Assembly: GCF_006494775.1 (NCBI RefSeq)
Contig: NZ_CP041146.1
Span: forward strand, 3,348,001-3,412,000
DNA from: Nocardioides humi
Lineage (GTDB): Bacteria; Actinomycetota; Actinomycetes; Propionibacteriales; Nocardioidaceae
Reading direction: 5' to 3'
Length of the DNA: 64,000 nt
Of the stretch, positions 34,441 to 41,781 are shown in pieces; position 1 is the stretch's first letter; every line of letters begins with the position of its first letter. The notes beneath the pieces were generated by a model. It did no database searches. It saw nothing but the letters and a program-made list of their open reading frames with translations, and had not been told where the DNA came from. A program made the position numbers and the translations under genes.

Positions 34441-35949
34441 GTGGACACCACCGACCTCGGACACCTGGGTCATCTCGGCCGCCGCGGCCTGCTGGCGGGC
34501 GGCGCCGCCTCCTTCGGCGTCCTCGCCCTCGACGCCCTCGAGCAGGAGGTGATCGCCGGCACCCGCAGGGGCCGGCTGCCGCGCGAGGTCGACGTCGTCG
34601 TGGTCGGCGCCGGCCTCGCCGGCCTGGTCGCGGCGCGCAGGATCAAGCGCGCCGGCCACTCCGTGCTCGTCGTCGAGGCCCGCAAGCGGGTCGGCGGCCG
34701 GGTGCTCAACCACGCGCTGCCCGCCGGCGGGAGCGTCGAGGCCGGCGGCGCCTTCGTCGGCCCCACCCAGGACCACATCAAGAGGCTCGCCCGCAACCTC
34801 GGCATCGCCACCTTCGACGAGTACGTCACCGGCAAGAACGTCTACCTGTCCTCGCTGCTCGGCCGGTTGGAGTTCACCGGCACCGTCCCGCCCGACCCGA
34901 CCATCCTGCTCGATGCCGCGCTCGCCCTCCAGCGCCTCAACGGGTTCGCCCGGGAGGTCCCGGTCGACGCGCCGTGGGCCCACCCGCGCGCCGCCGAGTG
35001 GGACGCCGTCACACTCGGCGACTGGCTGCGCCGCAACACCCTCAACAGCAGGGGCATCGAGAACCTGATCCGCTCCTGGACGCACCCCGGCTTCGGCGCC
35101 GACCCCGACCAGGTCTCGCTGCTGTTCGTGCTGCACTACATCGCCTGCTCCGGCAACGAGTCCACGCCCGGCACCTTCGAGCGCAACTCCGACACCGTCG
35201 GCGGTGCCCAGGAGAGCCGGTTCGCCGGCGGCTCGCAGCGGATCCCGCTCGCGCTGGCGAAGAGGCTCGGCAAGCGGGTCGCCCTCGGCGCCCCGGTGAC
35301 CAGGATCGAGCACCTCGCCCACGGCGTCCGGGTGCACACCGAGCGCGGCAACGTGCGGGCCCGCCGGGTCATCGTGGCCGCACCGCCCAAGCAGGTTCTC
35401 GGCATCGACTTCGCGCCCGGCCTCCCCGCCGGCCGCCGCGCCCTGCTGGAGCAGGTGCAGATGGGCCGGCTGATGAAGTGCGACGCCGTCTACGAGCGCC
35501 CGTTCTGGCGCGACCGGGGCCTCACCGGCTTCGGCATCGCCGACGCCGGCGCGGTCCGCGTCGCCTTCGACAACCACGTCACCGACACCGACCACGGCAT
35601 CCTGCTCGCCTTCGTCGGCGGCTCCGCCTGGCAGCAGTACGGCACCCGCTCGCTCGCGGAACGTCGTACCGCCGTCCTGGAGGGCTTCGCGAGGATGTTC
35701 GGCGAGCAGGCCCTCCACCCGATCGACTACACCGAGCACGACTGGACGCTCGAGCGGTGGACCGGCGGCGGCCCCACCGCCATCTACCCGCCCGGCGTCC
35801 TGTCCGTCCACGGCCGGCACATCCGCACGCCCTTCCGGCGGGTGCACTGGGCCGGCACCGAGACCTCGACGTACTGGACCGGGTACATGGACGGCGCCGT
35901 CCGCTCCGGCAAGCGGGCGGCCCGGGAGGTCATCGCCCGCTTGGGTTGA
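34441..35949 (+). CDS. Flavin monoamine oxidase-family protein with Tat-like leader
   Basis: A 502-residue FAD enzyme. GTG 34441 has GGAGGCG upstream. A twin-Arg-like leader (HLGRRGLLAGGAASFGVLAL, residues 11-30) is followed by the Rossmann motif DVVVVGAGLAGLVAARRIKRAGHSV, VVEARKRVGGRV and the C-terminal FAD motif VHWAGTETSTYWTGYMDGAVRSGKRAA. Such enzymes oxidise primary or poly-amines to aldehydes, H2O2 and ammonia. It faces the TetR/aldolase/PfkB operon. Whether it is exported is uncertain, since a clear h-region is short. Confidence 0.85.
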   Translation: MDTTDLGHLGHLGRRGLLAGGAASFGVLALDALEQEVIAGTRRGRLPREVDVVVVGAGLAGLVAARRIKRAGHSVLVVEARKRVGGRVLNHALPAGGSVEAGGAFVGPTQDHIKRLARNLGIATFDEYVTGKNVYLSSLLGRLEFTGTVPPDPTILLDAALALQRLNGFAREVPVDAPWAHPRAAEWDAVTLGDWLRRNTLNSRGIENLIRSWTHPGFGADPDQVSLLFVLHYIACSGNESTPGTFERNSDTVGGAQESRFAGGSQRIPLALAKRLGKRVALGAPVTRIEHLAHGVRVHTERGNVRARRVIVAAPPKQVLGIDFAPGLPAGRRALLEQVQMGRLMKCDAVYERPFWRDRGLTGFGIADAGAVRVAFDNHVTDTDHGILLAFVGGSAWQQYGTRSLAERRTAVLEGFARMFGEQALHPIDYTEHDWTLERWTGGGPTAIYPPGVLSVHGRHIRTPFRRVHWAGTETSTYWTGYMDGAVRSGKRAAREVIARLG

Positions 35950-35968
35950 GCGGGCTGGTCTGTTGTGG

Positions 35969-36027
35969 GCGCCCCATGCGAATTTGTCCAGGATCCGGCA
36001 AGATCACGACGAGAATGCATGGGGCGC
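35969..36027. repeat. Structured inverted-repeat element, copy 1
   Basis: An 11-bp perfect stem, GCGCCCCATGC (35969-35979) with GCATGGGGCGC (36017-36027), encloses 37 bases that begin GAATTTGTC and end CACGACGAGAAT. It covers the convergent ends of the amine oxidase and MFS genes and encodes the last residues of the latter. The same layout recurs at 44349-44411 with paired stem changes. Confidence 0.75.
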
Positions 36028-37235
36028 GGCGTACGGCCGACCACGCGTCAGCTGCCGCACCGACGGCGCACCGAGGGCGGCGAGCGAGCTGAGCCCGATC
36101 ACGGCGGCGACGACGATCAGCCAGGTCCGGGTCCCGACCAGCAGGGCGACCGGCCCGGTGAGCGCGAGGCCGAGCGGCCGGCAGACGAACGAGCCGACCA
36201 GGTCGAAGGAGTAGACCCGCGCGAGCATGTCCTCGCGGATGTTCTGCTGGATCGCCAGGTCCCAGTTGACGCTGAACAGTTGCAGCCCGACCCCGTGCAC
36301 GAACGCGCCCGCCAGCACCCACCGCAGGTCGCCGGCGAGCGCCATCGCGAGCGGGAAGGCGGCGGTCAGGGAGAGCAGCAGCACGCCCCGGCGCAGCAGG
36401 TGGTACGGACGCCAGCGCAGCGCGACCAGACCGCCGGCGACGAAGCCGGCCATCAGCGCGGCCAGCGCCCAGCCCCACGCCTCCTCGCCCCACGCGTCGC
36501 CGACGACGATCGGCCCGAGCACGCCCTGCACGCCGCCGTAGCAGAGGTGGTAGAGCAGCGCCTGCCCGATGAGCAGCCACAGCCAGGCGTGCCGGAACAC
36601 CTCGCGGGCGCCCTCCGCGAGCTCGGCGCGCAGCCGCTCCCGGTGCGCCGGCGCCGCGGCCGGCGTGCGGATCATCGCGAACAGCCCCGCCGCCACGGCG
36701 TACGTCGCCGCGTCGGCCGCGATCGCCCAGCCGGGCCCGGCGACGGCGACGACCACGCCGGCCACCGCGAACCCGACCGCGAAGGCCGTCTGCGTGGCGA
36801 GGCTGCGGAGCACGACCGCGCGGGGCAGCTGCTCCGCGGTGACGGTCGAGCGGGTCAGCGCGTTGGACGCGGGCTGGGCGATCGCGCCGAGGCAGCCGTT
36901 GACGATGCCGATCCCGCTGAGGAGCCAGAGCGAGCCGTGGCCGGTGATCAGCACGACCGCGCACGCCGCCTGGCTGACCGCGGTCGCCGCGGACGAGCCC
37001 TGCATGAGGAGCTGGCGCGGGAGCCGGTCGCCGAGCACGCCGCCGTACAGCATGGTGAGGACCTCGGCCGTCGCGAAGGCCGCGACCACGAGGCCGAGCT
37101 GGGTGGCCGAGCCGCCGAGGTGGAGGACGGCGAACGCCAGCGCCACCGGCGTCATCGCGGAGCCCAGCCCGCTCACCGTGACCCCGCCGACCAGGTAGCG
37201 GAAGTCGCGCGAGCGCAGGGGGAGGGGACGGTCAT
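36004..37235 (-). pseudogene. MFS transporter, N-terminus disrupted by a one-base frameshift
   Basis: About 410 residues with 12 hydrophobic segments; motif A-like loop GGVLGDRLPRQLLMQG. ATG 37235 starts MTVP but the frame is lost at once; an extra G in the GGGG tract at 37224-37227 would give MTVPLPLRSRDFRYLVGGVTVSGLG, the normal MFS beginning. Without correction only TTG/GTG starts far upstream exist, inside the operator and the divergent gene. Substrate unknown. Confidence 0.75.
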
Positions 37236-37244
37236 GGGACGAAG

Positions 37245-37275
37245 ATACTTCGCTGACTAAGTATTCGCCAGCGAA
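37245..37275. promoter_or_regulatory. Overlapping inverted repeats upstream of the MFS gene
   Basis: ATACTT (37245-37250) with AAGTAT (37259-37264), spacer 8, and TTCGCTG (37249-37255) with CAGCGAA (37269-37275), spacer 13. Both are perfect and AT-rich, lying 10-40 bases before ATG 37235. The first fits a MarR-type dyad; a marR gene sits 650 bp away at 37901. Confidence 0.5.
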
Positions 37276-37318
37276 GCACCTGTTTCGCCGCGGCCGCGGC
37301 AGGGGCAGGATCGGGCGC

Positions 37319-37891
37319 ATGACCGACACAGGTGCTCCGCCCCCGCCCCCTCCGGGACCGCAGCCTCCCGCACTCCCGCCCCGGGTCGTCCGGCGCTCGA
37401 TGGCACTGCGTCATGTCGTCAGCGCGGTGGTCGCCCTCGGCGCGACGCCGATCGGCCTCCTGGTCTTCGACTACGGCGCCGGGAAGTACAGCCAGGAGCG
37501 CTTGGCGTACTTCAACTCCTCCGGGGCGTGGACCGAGCTCGCGACCATGATCGTCGGGGCGGGGATCCTGCTGGTCGGGGCCGCCGCGGGTCGGCTCTCC
37601 GGCCTCGGCCCGGTCCTGGCCGGCGTGGTCTGGGGGCTGTTCCCGTTCCTGTGGCTGGCGATCGACCTCCCGAGCTTCTACGACGTCATCCGGGACCTGC
37701 CGTCGACGTACATCTGGTTCGGCGCCGCGGCCTACGAGTTCCCGCTGGTCGCGACGCTGCTCATCGGCGCCGGCCTGGCCGGGCGCTGGCGCGGGCAGGT
37801 CGATCCGGCCCGCTCGGGTCGGCCGGGTCGGCCGGGTCAGCCGGGTCGGCCGGGCACGCCGGGACCGGCGTGGAGGCCGGAGCCGCAGTAG
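37319..37891 (+). CDS. Small integral membrane protein, unknown
   Basis: A 190-residue product from ATG 37319. A Pro-rich start (APPPPPPGPQPPALPP, residues 6-21) is followed by four hydrophobic segments (about 33-50, 72-92, 97-118, 132-152) and a Gly-Arg-Pro-Gly repeat tail (RSGRPGRPGQPGRPGTPGP). No family recognised. It is divergent from the MFS gene and 9 bp before marR, so probably cotranscribed with the latter. Confidence 0.7.
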   Translation: MTDTGAPPPPPPGPQPPALPPRVVRRSMALRHVVSAVVALGATPIGLLVFDYGAGKYSQERLAYFNSSGAWTELATMIVGAGILLVGAAAGRLSGLGPVLAGVVWGLFPFLWLAIDLPSFYDVIRDLPSTYIWFGAAAYEFPLVATLLIGAGLAGRWRGQVDPARSGRPGRPGQPGRPGTPGPAWRPEPQ

Positions 37892-37900
37892 CGTTCGGCC

Positions 37901-38416
37901 ATGGCCGAGGACTGGACGGACCGCCACGTCGCGCGCTGGAAGGACCACTGGCTCGACCTCGCCTTCGACGAGGAGATCGAGGGGGTCTTCGTTCGGATCA
38001 ACCGGATCGACCGCTACCTGCGCGGCGCCAAGCAGCGCGCCGTCGCCGAGGTCGGGCTCAGCGACTTCGAGTACGACACGCTGCACGTGCTGATGATCCG
38101 CGACACCCCCGGCTCCGCCTCCCCGACCGAGCTCGCCACCGAGCTCGGCGTCTCCGGCGCCGGCATGACCGGACGGCTCGACGGCCTCGAGAAGGCGGGC
38201 TGGGTACGACGGATCCCGTCGGTCGAGGACCGCCGGCGGGTGATCGTCGAGGTCACCCGGTCCGGCATGGACGTCTGGCGCCGGGCGATGGACATCCGCG
38301 GCGAGGCCGAGGTCGATCTCGCCGGTGCCCTCACCGCGCGCGAGCTGACCACCCTCAACCGGCTCCTCAAGAAGGTGACCGTGCGCTCCGAGCAGCGCCC
38401 GCCTGCAGCAGGGTGA
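37901..38416 (+). CDS. MarR-family transcriptional regulator
   Basis: A 171-residue winged-helix protein: FVRINRIDRYLRGAKQRAVAEVGLSDFEYDTLHVLMIRDTPGSASPTELATELGVSGAGMTGRLDGLEKAGWVRRIPSVEDRRRVIVEVTRSG, with the wing DRRRV typical of MarR. It probably acts on the dyad at 37245-37275. The last 50 bases overlap the convergent LuxR-like gene. Confidence 0.85.
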   Translation: MAEDWTDRHVARWKDHWLDLAFDEEIEGVFVRINRIDRYLRGAKQRAVAEVGLSDFEYDTLHVLMIRDTPGSASPTELATELGVSGAGMTGRLDGLEKAGWVRRIPSVEDRRRVIVEVTRSGMDVWRRAMDIRGEAEVDLAGALTARELTTLNRLLKKVTVRSEQRPPAAG

Positions 38417-38654
38417 GGACCGCGAGCACCCGGCGGTTCAAGTGCTGCGACGGGATCAGGTCGAGCTTGAGGAAGATCTGCGAGCAGAGCGCCTCCACCG
38501 TCTTCAGGGACACGCACAGCTGCGTCGCGACGCCGGAGTTGGAGTGCCCGCGCGCGATGAGCTGCAGCACCTCCCGCTCGCGCGGGGTCAGCCGGTCCAG
38601 CCGGTCCGCGGCGAAGGTGGTGCGCTCGATCGTGGTCGCCTTTCTCGGGTACAT
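38367..38654 (-). CDS. Stand-alone LuxR-type HTH protein
   Basis: A 95-residue protein from ATG 38654 with AGGAGG 7 bases upstream. It is essentially only the DNA-binding domain: DRLTPREREVLQLIARGHSNSGVATQLCVSLKTVEALCSQIFLKLDLIPSQHLNRRVLAVLTLLQAG. No sensor domain. It follows the 38666-39088 gene by 11 bases in one operon and may be a partner of that protein. Confidence 0.8.
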   Translation of the reverse strand: MYPRKATTIERTTFAADRLDRLTPREREVLQLIARGHSNSGVATQLCVSLKTVEALCSQIFLKLDLIPSQHLNRRVLAVLTLLQAGAARSARSPS

Positions 38655-38665
38655 GACGACGCCTC

Positions 38666-39088
38666 CTAGTCCGGGAGCACGCGGCCGTGGACCCGGGCCG
38701 ACCGCCGTGACCGGCGGGTCCGCGCCGGGAGGGAGGGGCGCGGACCCGCCAGGCTGAGGAGCACGGGCGCGGCCGAGCCGCCCGCGTCGTACCGGCGCAG
38801 GATCTGGAGGACCCCGGCCTCGGTACGGCGCCGGTGGCCGTGCGCGTCGTGCGCGTCGTGGGCATCGTGGTCGTCCTGGAGGTCGTCGAGCTCGATGATC
38901 TCCGCGTCCGCCTGGGCCTGGCTCCGTCGGTGCCAGTGGGCGCGCAGTGCCGCGACCAGCCCCGTGGGACCGTCGAAGTAGGCGCGCCACTCCTCGCGCC
39001 ACGGCAGGGCGCCGCTCATGTCGACGGCGGCGACCGCCTCGACGACGCGCAGGATGCGGATGCGTTCGTGGGTCTCGTTCCAGGTCAT
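38666..39088 (-). CDS. Hypothetical protein with His/Asp repeat
   Basis: A 140-residue product from ATG 39088 with GGAAGGA upstream. The N-terminal half is a conserved-looking helical domain (ERIRILRVVEAVAAVDMSGALPWREEWRAYFDG); then DDHDAHDAHDAHGHRRR, encoded by a 9-base microrepeat, and a basic Ser/Arg-rich tail. I do not recognise a family. The His/Asp run could bind metal. It is divergent from the ECF sigma gene across a shared 10-bp inverted repeat. Confidence 0.6.
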   Translation of the reverse strand: MTWNETHERIRILRVVEAVAAVDMSGALPWREEWRAYFDGPTGLVAALRAHWHRRSQAQADAEIIELDDLQDDHDAHDAHDAHGHRRRTEAGVLQILRRYDAGGSAAPVLLSLAGPRPSLPARTRRSRRSARVHGRVLPD

Positions 39089-39134
39089 GGGCGTTCCTTC
39101 CGAGGGGGGTGAGGGAAGGAGTGGCCCGGAGTGC

Positions 39135-39168
39135 CCGCTGATACACGGAATCGTCGAGGTATCAGCGG
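39135..39168. promoter_or_regulatory. Inverted repeat in the divergent promoter of the ECF sigma gene
   Basis: CCGCTGATAC (39135-39144) and GTATCAGCGG (39159-39168), perfect 10-base arms with a 14-base spacer, centred between the 39088 and 39199 starts. The symmetrical position suits an operator, or a pair of outward promoters, controlling both directions. Confidence 0.5.
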
Positions 39169-39198
39169 TACTGGCTCGCGGGTCCGATGTGCGGGACG

Positions 39199-39783
39199 AT
39201 GCACCTCGTGACGGATCCGCTGTCGATGCTCGTCCCCGCGGCGCGGGATGGAGATCAGCATGCATGGGACACGATCGTCGACCGCTTCCTCCCCCTCGTG
39301 GACGCGATCGTCCGCGGCCACCGGCTCTCCGAGGCCGACGGCGACGACGTCAGCCAGACGGTGTGGCTGCGCCTCGTCGAGCATCTCGGCGACCTGCGCG
39401 AGCCCGCGGCCCTCCCCGGCTGGATCCGTACGACGACCCGCAACGAGTGCCTGCGCCTGCTGGCGGCGCGGGGCCGGGTCCGCCCCGTGGACCCCCAGGA
39501 GCCGACCGGGCTGGACGCGGTCTCCGAGGACGTCGCCGCGGCCGACCTGCTGGCGGCCGAGCGCCGCCAGCTGCTGCGGGAGGCGCTCACCGAGCTGCCC
39601 GAGGCCCGCCGGGAGCTGCTCCTGCTCCTCCTGGCCGACCCGCCCGTCGGCTACGAGGAGATCAGCCGCCGGCTCAAGATCCCGATCGGCAGCATCGGGC
39701 CGACCCGCGCCCGGGCCCTCGACCAGCTGCGCCGTACCCGTGCCCTGCGCGGGCTCGGCCCCGACCGCGTGGGAGGCCGCTGA
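39199..39783 (+). CDS. ECF-type RNA polymerase sigma factor of the CHAT/S8 locus
   Basis: A 194-residue protein from ATG 39199 (in-frame ATG 39187 also possible). Region 2: HAWDTIVDRFLPLVDAIVRGHRLSEADGDDVSQTVWLRLVEHLGDLREPAALPGWIRTTTRNECLRLL. Region 4: LTELPEARRELLLLLLADPPVGYEEISRRLKIPIGSIGPTRARALDQLRR. No anti-sigma of the zinc-finger type is next to it; instead the 39783 gene follows with a one-base TGATG overlap. It likely turns on this locus or a target regulon. The neighbours are discussed in the findings. Confidence 0.85.
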   Translation: MHLVTDPLSMLVPAARDGDQHAWDTIVDRFLPLVDAIVRGHRLSEADGDDVSQTVWLRLVEHLGDLREPAALPGWIRTTTRNECLRLLAARGRVRPVDPQEPTGLDAVSEDVAAADLLAAERRQLLREALTELPEARRELLLLLLADPPVGYEEISRRLKIPIGSIGPTRARALDQLRRTRALRGLGPDRVGGR

Positions 39784-40256
39784 TGAGCGGAGATGACCGG
39801 CTGACCGACGACGAGCTCCTGGCGCTGCTGGGGGAGGCCGTCGCTGACGGTGCCGCCGTGAGCGAGCGCCGGCGGACGGCGGCCCGCGCGGCCTTCACCT
39901 GGCGCTCGGTGGACGCCGAGCTGGCCGAGCTGCTGCACGACTCGGCCCTCGACGCCGGCGCTGCCGTGCGGTCCGGCGGCGAGCAGCCGCGCACGCTGGC
40001 GTTCGGGCGCAGCGGGATCACCCTCGAGGTGGAGATCGACGGCGACGCCCTGCTCGGCCAGGTGATCGGCACCGGCGAGGCCGCGGCCGCCCCCGAGCCC
40101 GCGACCGTCCGCCTGGAGCGGCCGGACGCCGAGGCGCAGGTCGTCGAGGCCGATGCGGCCGGGTTCTTCCGGCTCTCCGGCGTGGCCACCGGCACCGTGC
40201 GTCTCGTCGTCGAGCAGGCGGGGTGGTCGCTGACGACCCCGTGGGTCGCCCTGTAG
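39783..40256 (+). CDS. Partner protein of the ECF sigma factor (helical N-terminus, beta-sandwich C-terminus)
   Basis: A 157-residue protein from ATG 39783, translationally coupled to the sigma gene. Residues 1-60 are helical and acidic with RRTAARAAFTWRSVDAELAELLHDSA, a string I associate with small proteins beside actinobacterial ECF/CHAT loci (from memory). Residues of about 75-157 are strands resembling a carboxypeptidase-regulatory/CNA-B sandwich (ATVRLERPDAEAQVVEADAAGFFRLSGVATGTVRLVVE). No TM or signal peptide. The inferred role is a cytoplasmic anti-sigma factor or protease substrate. Confidence 0.6.
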   Translation: MSGDDRLTDDELLALLGEAVADGAAVSERRRTAARAAFTWRSVDAELAELLHDSALDAGAAVRSGGEQPRTLAFGRSGITLEVEIDGDALLGQVIGTGEAAAAPEPATVRLERPDAEAQVVEADAAGFFRLSGVATGTVRLVVEQAGWSLTTPWVAL

Positions 40257-40275
40257 CCCGGGACCTCGGCCGGGC

Positions 40276-41660
40276 TCAGTCGAGCGGCCCGACGATGGTG
40301 ATCTGCCCGCCGCGGGGGTCGGTGGTCGTCGTCCCGCCGGCCTTGACCGCCGCCCACGCCTCCCGCGCGCTCTCCCCGGTGGCGCTCATCCGCGCGGCCA
40401 CTAGCCCGGTCACGATGGGGGTCGAGAACGACGTACCGCTCCACTGGGCGAGTCCGTCGAACTGCCGGACCTGGCCGACGTTCGGTGGCTCGTAGCAGGT
40501 GTAGGTCCCCTTCGGGAAGGCGTTGACGTGGTCGCGCCCGCGGGCGTAGACGTCGACCCACCTCTCGCCGACATTGGAGAAGTCCGACACCTTCCCGTCC
40601 GGGTCGACCGAGCCGACGGCGACGACCCACGGGAACGCCGCCGGCCAGAACCGCTCGCTGCTCCCGTCGTTGCCGGCCGCCGCGATGACCAGCGTCTCCT
40701 CGCCGTCGTCGAGGCCGTGGGCGGCAGCGAGCATCTCGAACGCCAGCAGGCCGAAGTCGCCGCGGGTGTGCGTGCCCGCGGAGATGCTGATCAGCTGCGG
40801 GTGGTCGTCGTCCTCCAGCGCCTCGTGCAGCTGCTGCACGATCTCGGACTCGTAGACCGCGCCACCCTTGGTCAGCACGCCCTCCACCTCGACCCGACTG
40901 GCGGGGGCGACGCACTTGACCACGCCGGCGACGAACGTGCCGTGCCCGCCGTACGGGTGGATGGCGTTGGGATCGATCGTCTCGACGTCGCTCGGATCGG
41001 CGACCACGCCGTCCAGCCAGCTCGTGGTCGCGCTGGTCACCGCCGGCAGCCAGAGGCCGGTGTCGACGACGGCGACGCGGACGCCCTTGCCGGCGCCGGT
41101 GTCGGCCGCGCGGACGGGGAGCGGGCCGGTGTGTCGCTTGGTGATCTCCTCGGGCTCGGTCGCGGGGCACATGAACCCCCTTCCGGTCACGTAGACGACG
41201 TGATCGGGCCGCACCACACCCCTGCCCAGCTCGCGGTCGATCTCGTCGAGGGTCCTCAGCACGTCGTCCTCGCCGTCGGTGCGGGAGGGCAGGGTGACCA
41301 GGACCAGGCCGCGGGTCGGCTCGCCGGCCCGGTCGGTGTTGCCGCGGAACTGCGTGCCGCGCTCCTCGAAGAACCGGGTCAGCCGCTCGAAGTCCTCGCC
41401 GTCGCGCACCAGGGCGTGGCGGGGCCGGTAGAGGTAGGCGACGTCGGCATCGTCGCGTGGTGGCCGGGTCCCCTTCGGCGGGCGGCGGCCACGTCGTCCT
41501 CGAAGGCCCGGCGGATCACGCCGACCTGAACCCGGAGCCGCTCGGCATCGACGTCGGGCTCCCGCGGCTCGGGCTCCCGTGGACCGGACCAGGGGAGGCT
41601 GCGCCGGATCTGCGCGAGCAGCTCGCGGAGGGAGAAGTGCGGGCGGACGGGCTCGGTCAT
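40276..41660 (-). pseudogene. S8-family subtilisin-like serine protease, disrupted by a one-base frameshift
   Basis: About 460 residues from ATG 41660 (MTEPVRPHFSLRELLAQIRR). The frame breaks after DVAAARRRG; an extra base in the CCCC tract at 41470-41473 restores TRPPRDDADVAYLYRPRHALVRDG. Catalytic residues: Asp near 200 (VAVVDTGLW), His near 240 (GGHGTFVAG), Ser near 410 (WSGTSFSTPIVTGL), with oxyanion Asn in AAAGNDGSSERF. No signal peptide or TM, so a cytoplasmic subtilase, unusual for S8. Divergent from the TPR-CHAT gene (121 bp) and convergent with the sigma-partner pair. Confidence 0.8.
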
Positions 41661-41781
41661 GGCCGCTCCTGGGGGAGGAAAGGTCGGCGGCGGGCCGAGG
41701 CCCGCCGGGCGGCGCTAACGTAGTCCCGCTCCCAGACACCCGTAAAGAGCACTGCCGCTGTCCGAGGCCGGAGGGGCGCCC

